Origin: Lagopus muta
Lineage: Eukaryota; Chordata; Aves; Galliformes; Phasianidae
Reading direction: 5' to 3'
DNA: 64,000 bases
Assembly (NCBI RefSeq): GCF_023343835.1
Contig: NC_064437.1
Span: 26,635,001-26,699,000, forward strand
The first letter of the stretch is position 1. Each line of letters starts with the position of its first letter. Position numbers and translations under genes: made by a program. Of the stretch, positions 1 to 14,040 are shown piece by piece. A model generated the notes under the pieces. The model saw nothing but the letters and a program-made list of their open reading frames with translations, ran no database searches and was not told the DNA's origin.

Positions 1-851
1 GCAGGTACTCCAAACAACCCCTGCCTTTTGGGAGCTCTTGACTTCAGTGTTTGCAGCCCTTAGTTCTGTGAAAGAGGAATTTTGCCTGCTCTCTGTCTTA
101 TTTTGCTCTGTCCTTGTTTCTGAGATGGCTTTCCCAGTGCTTCCCTGCACGTGCACAGCCAATAGGCTGTTCCATGTTCTCAGAAGGAATGCTACATTTT
201 AAACATTTAACCATAAGTCAGGCTGATAGGAAAAGTACCATCTCCATCTATCAGTGTAATTGCCATGACCTGATGCAGAGGATCCTGTGGAGTGGATACA
301 ACCAGGAACTCAAAACATATGTTAAGGAATGAAAGACACCCCTGTCTCCTCCAGAAACGTAACAGGGGGAGATAAGGATATAATTATCATTAAAAAAAGT
401 AGTTTCACTTATTACTAAAACACAGCCGTCTCTGGGGCAGAGGGCAGTAGCTGTTTAATGGTGCTCCACAACGCAGCATAAGCGTTCACAGGAGGAACCA
501 GAGAGGAATGCTGTATCCAGTTAAAATCACAGGGGAAACTTATGTGGTCAGAATGTAATTACTGAGGTTGGAAGTTAGCCAGGAGACAAGCCATATGTTC
601 TGCTCCTAGGGGAAAAAAGGCGCAACGAAGGCCCTGCTATTTTTTTGTCCAAATATTGGCTAAAACCTGGGATTGCTTCGATATACAGAGATGCTGATCC
701 ATCCCAGTGCGGGCAGCTTGGAATTCAGTGATCATTTACTGGTGTAACCATTGTAAACTTGGGATTCTTTGATTTATGAAGATGTCTTCTGGAAGCACAG
801 TCGCACGCATTGATTCAAGACTAAATCAGGATTAGGCCAAAGCTATTTTTC

Positions 852-930
852 TGGAGTGTGATTATATGGAAGTGTGAGCATTTTTTTCTTCAATGACTGA
901 AACATGCTCTACTTCCATAGTCTCACACCA
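852..930. other. Imperfect stem-loop, pre-miRNA-sized
   Basis: The arm 852-881 (gtgtgattatatggaag…gagcat) is nearly the reverse complement of 904-930 (atgctctacttccatagtct…), leaving a 22-nt loop. A perfect tatggaag/cttccata core is flanked by gagcat/atgctc and tgg/cca pairs. The size suits a microRNA precursor or a small inverted-repeat element. No expression evidence is visible in sequence. Confidence 0.5.
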
Positions 931-2344
931 ACATTGTTCTGTTTATGTGGGGGATCTGCTGCTTCCCCCCCGAGCACTGCACTCCTGTACGAGAATGGTT
1001 CCTTTTTTTGTTGCTGAAATACGAGTGTTGAAATTCTGTAGCACTTCTTAGTACAGTTTGGTTCAAAATAATCTCTGTTGGAAGCATTTCACACATGACT
1101 TCATTCAGTAAGAAGTTTATCTGAGTTCAAAGTACAGAGGAGTCACATGGCCCTTACCCAGCCAGGGCCTTGAAGTTCTTGTGCAGTCGTAGGATTTTAA
1201 AAACTAGGGGCAAAGCCAGCGAGGGTCTGGGGCACAAAAGCAACAGGGCTGCATATGCTTTGCCTATTTAGGATTTGGAACTAGTAATCCTGCAAAAGCA
1301 GCAAAAAAAAGAAGAGGAGAAAGATGTATTTTGTACCAGAAGTGTTTAAGAAAGGAAAAAAAAAAAAACTTTCTGCTTCTTGTTGAGAGTGTTGTTGATT
1401 TGTTGGGTACCAGAGCAGTACATGTTATCAACTTACTGCAAAATCATTCTTTGTAGCTGAAAGTCACCTACTGTGTGCATGAACTTTGGGAGCGATGAAT
1501 GTTGTGTTGAAGATGTGCGTTGGATGTGTTGGGAAATGTAAGCTAGTGAGAGCTGAATGGTGTGACTGCAGAACTGTGGTGCCTGGGAATGTGATGTGCT
1601 GAGGGCTGGCTGGAAGTGATGCGTTTCAGTTTTGTTGTTCCCAGTTTTGCTCCATTAGGGGAACTGAAAATTAGATCCCCTTGTTCTACCAAGTCTACAT
1701 ATGTGATCAAATTAACAAATGTGAGGGCTTCTGCTGATGGCACTGGCACTGTTTATGTGCATGAAGTTAAGCAGATGTGTAAATCTTTGCAGGGTACAGG
1801 GCTAGAACAGTAACAGCTGCCAAAGATGATTTAGTTATTGTAGGAAGGAATGTACTGGCTGCTCTGCTTGTCCTATCACAACAGAGTCTGTCCCCTTTAG
1901 ATACTGGAAGGCTGCTCTCAGGTGTCACTGGAGCCTTCTCTTCTCCGTGCTGAACAGTCCCAGCTCTCTGATGTCAGAAAAAAAGACGTTGAATGACTCC
2001 ATATGCCATGATTCTCAAATAAATTAGGACCCAAATTTACACTGTTATGATGTCCAACCTTCAGCAGTTCCTGAGCCTGGGGTGAAAGTTCAGCCACTTT
2101 TACTGGAATAAAGTGTCATCTGCCTTCGTTTACCAATTCTTTCAAACCTTGAAAGACTTTTCAAAACTGGCAGAAGTGAAAAACACTGAAATTCTTTGGA
2201 GTAACCTGATTCTGTGAGCTGGATTCCTGTCTCAAGGGCTAAGTATGAGTTTTGCAAGCAAAAGCTTGTCATCTGTAGTTCATATTTGTTCATATGGCTC
2301 TCTTTCAGGTAGAACAACGTTCTTCAACCCCATCCAGGAACAAC

Positions 2345-2405
2345 CATAGAATATCTTACGTTGGAAAGGGCCCACAAGGGTGATCGAGTCCCGCTCCTGG
2401 CTTAG
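2345..2405 (-). repeat. CR1 LINE 3'-end fragment
   Basis: The sequence catagaatatcttacgttgg followed by aaagggcccacaagggtgat and cgagtcc is the reverse complement of a CR1 3' tail (…attctatg). Only the terminal ~60 bp are preserved. Confidence 0.75.
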
Positions 2406-4903
2406 AGAACACTGAAGTGTCTAAGGTAATTCTGCCTTGTTTGGGCGGCTTATACTGACACGTTTCTTCCTGCGCATCACTGATTGTCTCATCACTTACT
2501 TCTGCATTGGCTTCATCTGCAGCAGTGCAAAGGATCTGGTGCTCTAAATCACCACTATCTCAGAAAAACTCACAGTTTTGACTGGATTTGGTAGAGTTCT
2601 TGCTCATGACAGTGTCATTACTTCTGTTGTGAAGAGGAATTATTGAAGAGTAATTTATTTCTCAACAGTAAGGACCCTGAACTTGCTTCCTCTTCTGCCA
2701 ACACAGGTGGGAGGAGGGATGGCATCCATGTTGGTAAGATTTGCATGGATGGATGAGGTGCCCGATCCTGCAGTGCGCAGCTCAATGCTATACCCTGGTC
2801 TTGTGCCTCCTGCTTCTCTGGGTTTCCAGTCCTCCTTCTCATATAATTTTCTCTTCCTGGCAAGGTCGTGCTCCTCTTAACCTGTCCAAGGCTTTTGGAG
2901 TTCTTTAGCTTTCAAATAAACCTTGCTGTTTTCTGAAGAATGCTGATCCACAGTATCCTTCCGTCATCATCTTCTGACTTTAGTTTTCAGTTTCCTCTTT
3001 TCAAATAAATCCTTTTTTGTAGCTTCTTCCTGGAATCTAGCTTCAGAGTCCTTTCCTAAATCTTCAGGGTGGCAGTCCTGGGGCCTTTCTTGTCCCCTTC
3101 CTCAGGCCTTGGTCAATAATTTCTTCTGGTGGCTTCTTCCAACCCTCTGCAGGAAGGCCTTTTTCATATGCATGTATGCTGTCTGACTCTTACTTCGTTG
3201 GCTTTCTCTGCAGGTAAGGGACAGGTTTTCTCAGCTTTCACTCCTCCTTTCCTGAGGAGGGCATGATTGCACACTCTGACATGGATGGATGATCAGAACC
3301 AGACATTTGTGTGCTCAGGTTTCAGGGAGCCGTGTGGGCACAGTAAACAAGAGTTGTTTGCTTTATATTCCTGTCCAGCAATCTCCTTAAAGGCTAAAAC
3401 ACCTTTGGTTTGTGAAGCTCAGAACATACATATATCAGTCTTTTGTGCTAGAAAATACTGTCCTTGAGTCTTCATTCTCCCAGAGATCATAAAATGGAAT
3501 CGTAGCATTTGCTGCAAGGAGTTTTGTGAAATTGTGCACAGTTCTTGAAGTGAAGACTGCTGAAGAGGGTGTGATGTTGAAATGGGGGGCAGAGTGGGAT
3601 CTTGATCTGTTATTTATCACTATCCTAACATCTGACCACCCAACAAATATTATGGAAAGAATATGAAACTGCAGCTTTCACTAGACAGAGATGGGTGGTT
3701 CAGGTTTTGATTATTCTTTTTCTCTTGCTTTTTGCTTAAGGATGAATTGCTGAAAGTTTGGTTAGTGGTTTGCCAGTTTTCGGATAACGTTCACTTGTTG
3801 CAGTCAGTTATTTCTTTGCTTGCATATGGGAGCAATCTGACTCCAAGCTTAAAAGGCGTAACCAACCGCATCATAAAAATGAGAAAATAAGTGTCATTAT
3901 TAACTGATTAAGAACTCTGTCAGTTAGTTTCTAATACATATTGAAGAGAAGGAAAAAAGAGATTGCAATTTTCTGGATTAGGCGGAGGTAAAACCAGAGA
4001 AAATGAAAGGCAAATTGGGTTTTCTGGCTTTAGAATATTGTCTAAAATAAAGCAGGAAACTCTTGAGACAAGCATAAGCTGTAAGTACCTTAGAGCAGGA
4101 AATGCCAGCAGCCCTCCTTCATATTTCATGTTCTCTATGGCATCTTGAGATGCACACCGTCACATCCATTTGAATGGCACTCCTCCTCCTCCTGACACCT
4201 GTCTGCAACACTCATTTCAGTGGCCTTCCTTACACTCTTCCTACTCACCTCCCCAGGGAATGGGAGTGCTCTCCTCCTGATAGCTCTCCTCTGGGTGTTG
4301 CTCCTGTTAGGCTGTAGAAGTGGGCCATCTCCTTAGTCCTGTTTCAAGGAGGCGATGCTACAACTTTTTGCATTGAAATGCAGACTTGTCTCGTAGCAGC
4401 GAGGGGTGCAGAAGGGGAATGACAAATAAGGAGTGTTTCAAGTTTCATAGGGTGACTAGTTTAAATGTTAGGATTGTAAGAAACATAAGGAAAAAGACAG
4501 GATTTTGTTTGCTTTTGGTAATTTAAAAAAATAGCTTTCCATTGAGTGTGATCACAGTACAGATCCTAGGCTGATAATTTCTTCCCTATTACTTTATAGA
4601 CTGTTTCCAGTACGCTGTGATTGTCAAACAGTTGGGCAACTTTCCTCTTAACCTATGAAAAAAAAAAAAAGTGAACTTGCTAAGAGCCTCTATTTGTAGA
4701 CAGAAGGCCAAACAGAAAATCTAGAGGTAAAAAAAGAAGAGAATTTGTCTTTTTTAAAGTTAGAATATTTCTGAGTTGGGTTCTATTTAGCTGTCACTTT
4801 TTTATAGGACTGAAAAATCCAGTAAGGGTATAAGTCTGACTCTAATGAAACACATGAAGCAAACAGAAAGAAGAAATGACTGCAAACAGTGACTGTATGG
4901 TAC

Positions 4904-5147
4904 CACAGAATCACAGAATGGCCTGTGTTGGAATGGACCTCAAGGACCATGAATCTCCAACCTCCACCTCCACATTTAATAGCAGCCTTGAACACCTCCA
5001 GGGATGGACGGGGAATCCACAGCCTCTCTGGGCAGCTGTTCCAGCACCTCACCACTCTCACAGCAAACAACTTCCCCCTCCCTCAACATCAAACCATTTC
5101 CCCTTGTCCTGCTCTTATCTACCCTTTCAAAGAGTTAACTCCCCTTT
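4904..5147 (-). repeat. CR1 LINE 3' fragment
   Basis: Begins cacagaatcacagaatggcc, the reverse complement of the CR1 terminus, and includes the conserved cctccagggatgga and gggcagctgttccagcacct blocks. A part near the 3' end is missing compared with the copy at 50227-50565, where the block about the CR1 'gcatgtggcagggggttgg' motif is present. Frames read through this region are CR1 non-coding sequence. Confidence 0.9.
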
Positions 5148-5664
5148 GCCACATTCCTATTTAAAATGAACATAGTCATTGGACTCAAAGAGCCATTCTT
5201 CATTCTTAGAAAGTATCAGTTCAGCAAGTTAATTGAGGTTTAGTATCAAATGATCAGCATGACTACAGATTGCTTCAGTGAAGATCAACAGAGCTAGGCT
5301 GGTGTCCAGAAGGGCTGGGAAAGTTTTACCAGTACTTGTCCTAAGTATTGTGAGAGAGGCCAAAGTATTCATTTGTACTCTTGCATGACCCATGAGCTGT
5401 GTATGTTTAGGAAATTTCCCCAGTATTCTGTCCAATTTGATCTCACTTCCAGCTGTCAAACTAAAGGGCATTTCCTTTGAAATGAATGGAGTTGTGCTGG
5501 CAGAAAAGCAGAGTTCTGACTACACCCCGGTGATGGCATGAAGCAGGCAAATCACAGTCAGTCGGTGCAATTAGGGGTGAGTACACCTATCACCTCCCCC
5601 TTCCAAACCAGCTGCCAAGGCATTCAGATCAAACAGACTGACAAACACTGATTGTGTATCAACA

Positions 5665-5682
5665 AGGAGGAGGAGGAGGAGG
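5665..5682 (+). repeat. (AGG)6 microsatellite
   Basis: Six consecutive agg triplets. Confidence 0.95.
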
Positions 5683-7204
5683 CCGGAACGAGGTGTTCTT
5701 TGGGAATACCCAGTCGTGCCTGTAGGTGTTTTGTCTGTGGGGTTTGGGCCTGGGTGTCCCAGTCAGCCTCTGCTGCCCTTGTGACCTTTGGAGTTATTTA
5801 CAGAATTGGTCAACAGAGAACCGAGAAATAGGACTGTGTGGTGCCTGTTTCCAAATGGTTTGGTGGGGCTCTGATTGTTATTTCAGGCTGGTTGTATCCC
5901 TCCCCTAGTCATTAAAGCAGGAGCAGAGTGCAGACAGAGCCGCTGGTTTTTCTCTATTTAGCTGAGCCGTGTTCTTTCAATATGCAGATACGAGCGTAAA
6001 TAACACGATTCAGAATCTGCTGGTCTCTTGCAGAATAAGACTTTTTATAGCGTAGGAAAATCTGCTTTCAATTTCTATTGTAAGGCGTTATTTTAGTCAA
6101 TGAAAACAAAGTGTGCTTGGGAGGCTGCCTAGAAGACATGTGATTTCAGGGCATTGCTATTTTCTTTTTGATGAGAAAAGAACTTGCTTTTTTCTTCTAT
6201 GTCATGGTCGGATAGAGTGATGTATTCAGTGTGGGTGATGGGAATTCATTCTGACTCCTTTGATACGTGTAGGGCAGCTCCACACGGCCACTTCTTGAAT
6301 GGGGGAAGCTGTTTCTGGAAAAAAAAACTGAAGTATTTTATTTAGGCTAACTAAAATTCATGTAAACCACCTGACTTCTGTTAGTTGGGTAAAAATTGCA
6401 GTGTGGATCTCATTTCTGGTTATGTGCAGTGTTCAAATTAAGCTGGTTTTTATTCAAAATCATGTAGGAGAGAACAGGGCAATTCCTGGTATAACTGATG
6501 GACAATGGGAAGCTGGACATTCGTGTTACTTGCACTGCTGATTAGCTTGGGGTGCAGCGAGGAAGCAGAAGTGGAAGTGGCTGAGAACAAACAGAAATGT
6601 GGGAGTATCACTGGCTGTGCAGTGATTCTTATTTACAGCATAAAGGACTTCCTCTCTCTCCATTTTCTACCCCCTTCTCCCTTTTGCCAGTGTTAAACTG
6701 AAGAAGAATTGCATGACCTCATTTTGTTTCCTACGTGATTTCTTGACCAAATCTGTTGAGGTTTCCTGTGTTCTCAGCATGGTGTCTTGTTTAGTGGTAG
6801 TAGGCGAACCTCAAAAGGTTCAGATTGCAGATGTAGATCAGATAAGCAATGAAATTATCTATTCAAATTAAGCCTCAAGGGTCTGCAGTCTCATCCTTCC
6901 TGCTCCTGGTTATGTTGAAAATGTCTCAAAGCCTCTCTCTGATATTTCTGTCCAGATATCCCAGACACTGTGTGGTATAATGTTTGTGCTATTTTAGAGT
7001 GATAAACCTGTGGGTGAGAAATGTCTTTTTAATTTTTTCTTTCTTTGGAATTTGACTATTTCCAAAGTATCCATGCCTGTTCTGCTACAAGACCCTTGTT
7101 GCAGGACTTCTAAAACACTTCTACAAATACCAATGGAATGGGCTGTACACTTCTCTGGGCTACAACTACAAAGTCACAATACAACTCTTTTTCTGTTCAC
7201 TGTT

Positions 7205-7300
7205 CAGAGCAAGAAACTGAGGTACAGGTGAGTTACTGACTGAGCCAGGAAAGAATCCAGATTCTTCCAGGTTTGTGTTAGCAGCAAGGCTAACTTTCCT
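7205..7300 (-). repeat. MIR-like SINE remnant (weak)
   Basis: The stretch agaaactgaggtacaggtga and the later tgagccaggaaagaatccag resemble the antisense of the MIR 3' half (…gaaactgaggcacag…, …agccgggattcgaacc…). The match is by eye only and degraded. Confidence 0.35.
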
Positions 7301-7467
7301 CACAACAGCAGTTTCTTCCACTGCCCCAGTGCTTGTGTGTGCCAGCTGTTCCCATTCCAAGCCAGATGTAAATGTTGTGATGTATCCTTCTCACATTCCC
7401 CTAGATTTGACCCCTAGAGAAATACATCAGAGGACTGTAGGTCAGCATCACATCCACAAAGAGGGGG

Positions 7468-7487
7468 AAAAAAAAAAAAAGAAAAAG
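7468..7487 (+). repeat. A-rich run
   Basis: A run of 13 A followed by gaaaaag. Confidence 0.9.
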
Positions 7488-10400
7488 ACTATTTCAGAGA
7501 ACCCCAGCATCCCCTGCAATCTGCTGAGTCACATAGCACCACCAGGTGAGCAGGTCCTGAGTCAGATCTGACAGCCCATTTGGTTGTCCTTCTAACCAGC
7601 ATACTGCAGGTATGCTTCTAATTGATGTAAATGGCAGGTTCTGGACTGAGGTTGTTTTTTTATGTTGCTGCTTGTGTATGAAATAACAGCCTCATTCTTT
7701 CCAGGTTTTGCTCTGCTGGCTCCTGGGAGTGTTTGCAATATCCTGCACTACGATACTGCAGTGCTGCTGTCTGCTGCAGGCTGTAGCTGTGTGTGTGGTT
7801 GATCGCTGGATGTGAAACATGGTGGCTGTGGTGTGAGCTCCTTCCCACCTGCCTAGCACAAACAGGAGGGCTGGATCTCGTGGCAGTAGAAGTAGTGGGT
7901 GAGCTGGAAGAGTTGGGCTGTTGATTCCCCTTCCTCACAGCTCCAAAGGATGTGATCTTTTGGGAGTGTGCCTCAAGGACTCCATTTCCTTGCATGCCAT
8001 TATTTTCTACAAGGCCTAGCCAAGAGGAGGAATTGTATGCTTTTTCCTTTCTGAGTGACACCGGAGCGCTTTCCTGATAATACCCTGCTCTGCTTCTAAG
8101 ATTGCAGTTGGCAGAAGCTCTGCAGAGAAGGAGGCTCTGAGCTTTGCTGTCTTCCTATCTGTGGTTGGGTGACGCATTACTGAGGTGGATACAAAGCCTC
8201 AGAGCGGAGGACCTCAGCCTGTTGATTAGGGAGATGTGAATTCAGTTCCCAAGTTAGCATTTGGGCTTAGACCTGCACTGCACGGTGTGGTTGATGTACG
8301 TGGAGCGGTAGCCTGGAACGTAAAACCTTAACATTTCTTCAGCTGTTTGCTCCTAATGGCTGTTCAGGTAGGAGCATAAAGATTTTACAGGCAGTGAGCT
8401 GCCAACAGAACCTGCTGACTAGAGCAAAGAGTGACAAGTCAATGTTTCTAGGATCTGTTCCCAGCTCTTGCACAGAGCCAATCCCTCCCAGTATTTTAAC
8501 TGCTAGTGTTTCAGTTCCTGCTCTGTGATGTTCACCCTTGTAACAGTTCATTCTTGCTTCTTAGAGAGTTGTGGGATGTTTAATCCAGTAAAAATCTGTG
8601 AAACGTGAGGAGACCTGATGAGGGATGTTAGCAAACGCTGAACTTTTGAGAATAAGATGAGTTGTAATGCCCTAAATTGTTCTGGAGTTAACAGTGGGTC
8701 CTTTGTGCTCATGTGGTTTGCCTACCAAGCCATATCATAACTGCAGGTAATTCACTGTTCTGCACAACCTTTTGATGCACTTCTGTTGAAGGACTCAGTG
8801 TAAAATCATATCCTTTATAGAGAAATTAAAACAGATTTGATTGTGAGAAATGTACATCTGGCATAGTCATGCCTTGTGCAGAGGGCTGGGGCTTTTGTGT
8901 ACCATAGTGGGAGAAAAATCTTAGTGTGATCAAGGAAATACCTCAAGATCTGGAATTTTCTTTTTCTTAAGCTTTCTAATGCTTTAGCAAGGCTATGTCT
9001 GGATTTCTCATCAGCTCTTAAGAGTACCTTGAGTAATTCACAACAGCACTTGAAAAGACAATGCAGGGCAGCTTGTGCGTGTTTGTTAGGTGCTGGTGTT
9101 GTGATACTTGGTATTACTTACATACATAAAGCTATATCAATTCTAAGGGTGGGTTTTGTCAGATGTGAGTGCCAGGTAGTTGACCTCTTCTATCTCTGTT
9201 TTAGGTGTAAGTTTTCAATACCTGACCCTTTAAAATGCCGTGGTTCCATTTTGATGCCAGTGTAGAATGCACCAGATGAAGTGTTTTGCTGCCTCTGAGT
9301 TTCTCAACCCACACAGTGTGTTGTACTGCTTGTTGTGCACAGGGCTTTTTGCTCTTTAGTGCCATAGCCCACTGCTTCCCTTTCCATGATCACAGTTGTT
9401 AGTGAGTATTGTTGTATGTATTTGTTAAGTGTCCAATGTGACTGCTTTTGCTCTATGGACTCCATTAGATTTCGTCCTCTGTGAGGACATGGCTGCAGCT
9501 GGATGGTTGCCTTCTTGTGGGCAGATGGATTGCTGGGATAGCATAACACTTTGTCTGGTCTGGAAGAGGGAAGGAATGGTGGATGACCAGCCAGGACATA
9601 TATCCACTTCTGACTTATCAGAATTTAATAGCTTGCCATCTCTGTGTGAATGGAAATCACACATGGGCTGTGTGTTAGTTCAGGACTGTAAACCACTGTG
9701 AGTCAACCAGTGTCAAATCTGTGCCCGGTTCTGCTGGAGGAGCCTGAATTTCAGTTCTGTAAAAGCTTTGTGAAAATCTTTAGTGTGACTTTTATAGTTG
9801 TCCAAGTTGGCCAAGACACACATTTTTGAGGTTTTAAGGTATTTTTTAGGGTTTGTTTTCTTGTTTTGTGTACAGTTGTGGCTGATCTCTTCTAAAATGT
9901 TTCCTGATTTCACTTTGCTCCAAAGCATTGCCTCATTTTCCAAGGATATTTTTGAATTCTTTCTAATCTCCAACCAACACTACTTATTGGCATGAGCAAG
10001 TAAGGACAACTTCCTGTAGCCTGTATTTCATTGGAATCTTGAATCGCTTTGCGGATATCAGCTCAGCTTAACAGAGCGGTAGATGTTCCCCAGGTAGTAA
10101 TGTGAACGTCATAAAATCAGTGCTTGGATAGAAAAGAGAATTTCTTTCACGACCCCTCTGTGAGAAAGGGTTCCAGCTGGAGCTCCAGAAGTTTCTCCTC
10201 CACTTTCCTGTTGCAGTCCAGTTGGCACAGACAGGCTGCTCGAGTGGCCAGTGGTGGCCATGCAGTGGTGACCATGCAGCCCAGCTACGGCGTGTGCTGG
10301 TTGTTGCGTGGGAAGGAGAGGAGGGTTGGGGTGTTTGCAGGGGGCTCGGGTCATGTTGGGAAGGTTGGAAGGAGTCACACATCAGGAGGAAGCTGGGTCT

Positions 10401-13400
10401 CATTCATATGTACGGCTGATTTGCTGCAGCTCCATGTTAGTGGATTTCTAGACAATCCAAGTCCCTGAGTTCCTCTGTATTTTTTCCAAATATGAGGCTT
10501 GCTGAAATCTATCATTTGTGCTCTCACATGTGTTTTTACACACTCCCAGCCCCAGAGGCCAGAACTAATGAAGCCTGGTTTTCTACTGCTTAGTGCTTTC
10601 GGACTGATTGAGGAGGTATATGCTATGAATGTATTGTTTCACAAGGATGGGGCGTTTTTATCAACAAAATGCTAGAAGCCCTCTTCTTTCCATCTTTAGG
10701 TTTCCATGAACCATACAGTGGCTTAAATTTCTGTTAAACTTGGCTTGAATCCACTCTAGGGGGGAGAGTGGCAGGCAACGTGACTGTAGGAACACAGGGA
10801 AATCAAGTTAAAGAAGAAAGAGTGAGTTGATCTAATTCCTTCAGTGTTGTTCTACAGAGTTAGCCAGCTGAGCTCGCAGGGCAAGGCTGATTCCTGACAC
10901 TTCCCACCATCTCATCAGGTTCTGGCCACTTTGGTTAAGAGTTTCACAACTTCCTACTAGCTAATCCTTTGGGCTGTGAGTTTCTTCAACACGTACATAA
11001 TGCCTTTCCAGCTGTAGGACTTAGGAATAATCAGGTTGCACTCGTCACATCCTGAGTTCCTTGTTCAACAAATTTTGGATATTTGGGTAGGTTGTATGTG
11101 GAAAACAAGCAGTGAGTGCTGTACCTGAGGGATGCCCAGGCAGGTCAGCAGTTGCATGTCCTGGGGCCTGCTGAAACTGCTGCTGTGTGGGTACTTTCAC
11201 AGATTTAGTGACAGCTTTCTTTGCAATGGAAGCGTGATAAACCTGAAAAAAATCCTCTTTGATTAAATATTGTTTAAGATGATGTTTACCCAGCTCTGCT
11301 CTGTATTGTTGCTGGCCTGAATACCTAGATCAAAGGAGGCTGTAAAACAATTCCTCAAATTGAGGAAGAAAAGGTAAAGCGGTGACCTAGATAAGAAACA
11401 TTTTTACCAGTACAATAACTGTACCAAAGTCATGGAGTGGGACTCCATAGTCCCCTGTGTCTGTCTCCCATAGAGACTAATTAATTTTTGCTGCGTATTT
11501 TTGGTGTACCTGTGAAACATCTGCATTAGATTTGGATGTTATTCTCTCATTCTTTATAAGCATGGGAGAACGATAAAGCTATGGAGGGTAAAACATTTGT
11601 TGTTGTAAGACTGTGAGAGCAGATGGGTACTGGAGTATTCTGATCCTAAAATGAGACATAACTTGAATGCGATGCATGTTGTGACTTCTTATGTTAAGCC
11701 TTTTTATTAACTGTGGAGTAACGGGCAAGTTACATGTCCTGCATGTTATAGGCAGCGTGTTTTGTTTTAACCTGCACTGATTGTACATAATGTGCAGGTT
11801 GGGTGCAACATTCATTTAATGTTAATCGACATTTTACACAGTCAGTTGGATATTACTTTGGAGTATTTGTTTCCATTCTCCTCTTTTAAAGGCTTTCCTT
11901 ATCCCCCAGCTGAAGCCTGAACCGGAGGAACCTGCAGTGTCCGCTGAAGTAGTCTGAGGGCTGGCAACAGGTTGCAGTGAGGGAAATGTAAGGTAATCAA
12001 GAAAAAGAGGTGGGGAGAAAAGGAAATGGAGCTGTGCTGTCATTCAGTGTGATGGGAGTGCTGCCACGACACAGCCTCAGGAAAAGGATGGGCTGCAAAT
12101 TCCTAAGCGTTGGAGGTTTAGCACTGCTATCTGTCCCTTCTTCCTTCCCCACTCATCAAACCATTAGTTGCCTAGAAAGTAGTTAAGGGTTAGTTAGTAT
12201 TATCTAGGTGTGATTAGAGATGAGGAGCAATTAAAAAGATCACATTTCCTTAAAAGGAAGAAATGAGCAAAGCTGAAAAAAAGAAAAATGCAAGGCTGGA
12301 GTGTTATCCCATATCAGTGTAGTAAAGAACAAATACATAACCTTGCCTGAACCCAATTATCAGCCTTTCCTGACTTCCCTGGAAATTTAGATGTTGGGTG
12401 TCTTCCAGAACCCAGCTACGATCTCAGATGCTTTGCATTTTGAGATTTAAATGCGAGGAAGTTAGCAAGTAATATTGGGATTTTCAAATTAAAGCCCAAG
12501 AAGCAGTCTGATTTAGAATAGCAGGACTTCATGGCTGTAATCCTTGGATTAAACATTGGCTTTCTCTACACGTCCAGGCAGTGTGTTTCTCAGGGGGAAA
12601 AAACAATCTATCAAAACAGACTCGAAGCTGGGAGAGATGTGATGATAGCTGCACAGCCAGGATGGCTTTTCTACATGGTAGAAAGGGATTTAAAGTAAAT
12701 CTCTTGGTGTTCAGATGAAACTGGACAATATCCTCATGTGTCTGAGCGACAGCTGTTAGGATTACAGCCACATAATTATCAGCCCCACCTGGCAAGTTCT
12801 CCCTGCTCCCCAGTGCAAGGATGATATAAGCATAAGAGTTGAAGATAATGCAAGCCTTACTTGTTGTTTTCTAGGTTTTAGTGGAGTTACTGGGGGATCC
12901 ACATGCAGGTGTTCAAGATAGAAAATTATTTGTCTTCAAATGAAAGACAGGGCTTTCTGGGGAATAAGTAGGACATTCTTCACAAAAAATGCTGAATGGG
13001 ACAAAACAATGATGTATGGCAAGATGGCATTCCTGGGTCACTTGGCTTAGGATACACATCTGGCCTAGGAAATGTATACTCTCACCTTGAGACATCAGTC
13101 AGGTGGTGATTCAGAACCAGCATCTGTTGCTCTGAATTTCCATTATTTTTGGAGGCTGTCTTTAGGTTCAGACGTTATAGCTGCTCAAGCCCAGGCCATT
13201 CCTGTGCAGACTTTACAACAGGTCGACTTTTCTCATTAAAGTTATAGTTCTGGTTGCCACTTGGTGGAAAGCCTTTTCCATGGCTCAGTGGTTGGATGAG
13301 GTTGTTAATATGTTCTGTGTTACAGGAGAGTGAATGCATTTGTTTAAAAACAGAGCTGTAAATAACATCTTACAGAAGTCATCGTGGGTTTCTTTGTCAA

Positions 13401-14040
13401 TGATTCTTTCTTGTTTTCAGCCTCTGTTTCTTTCTGTTTCTTTCTGTAAGGACTAGGCCACCAGGCCTGAGTGGAGAATAGGAAGTCGCTCCAGCTGTTT
13501 TCCTCGTGTTGGCACTCTGTGCTGAACAGGAATTGCTGAGCAAAGAACATCATTTCCCCAGAGAGGTTTGCTGGAGTAGCACAAAGCAGTCTGGATTTTT
13601 TTTTTTTAAATTAAAAGTTCCTGCCAAATGCTATCATCAAGGGTTGGGGGATGAGGGGGAGAAAGAAATATATGAAGTTCAGAGTCCACTTGGAAGAGCA
13701 AGAAACCTGCGTGGGACAGCAGAATGGCAATGTGTTCTCTGCTGAACTCTTGGGTTTTAACATATAGCCACTTAGCAGTAAGGAGGACTGTTTTCTTTCC
13801 TTCTTTTCTGTGAATCTTAGTTATAAAATATTGCTCTTCCAACAAAGTTGGACGATTGTGCAACTTTGTGCTTGGTTTTGGAATAACGAGTGGAACAAAA
13901 AAAAAGCAGAATTCCTTCTCTTAAGTGGGTGCCAAATTATCAACTCACACATCTGCACACTGTGGTGATAAATGCACGTCTGGTCATGCTTTGCAGTGAG
14001 CTTAAATTTTAAGGAAAACAAAAGAAAGATATTAAAGCAG

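Noticed and set aside
6505..6696. 63-codon frame with a signal-peptide-like start (MGSWTFVLLALLISLGCSEE)
   Set aside because: The hydrophobic N-terminus is suggestive, but the frame ends in low-complexity residues with no cysteine pattern, homology or splice context that I can support.
7660..8061. 133-codon minus-strand frame rich in Ser/Thr/His
   Set aside because: Several frames of this length are expected by chance here; no flanking splice or domain evidence.
8195..8290. Possible tRNA-derived SINE (gtgaattcagttccc near ggacctcagcctg)
   Set aside because: Only scattered similarity to a MIR/tRNA-SINE core; no A/B box pair that I can defend.
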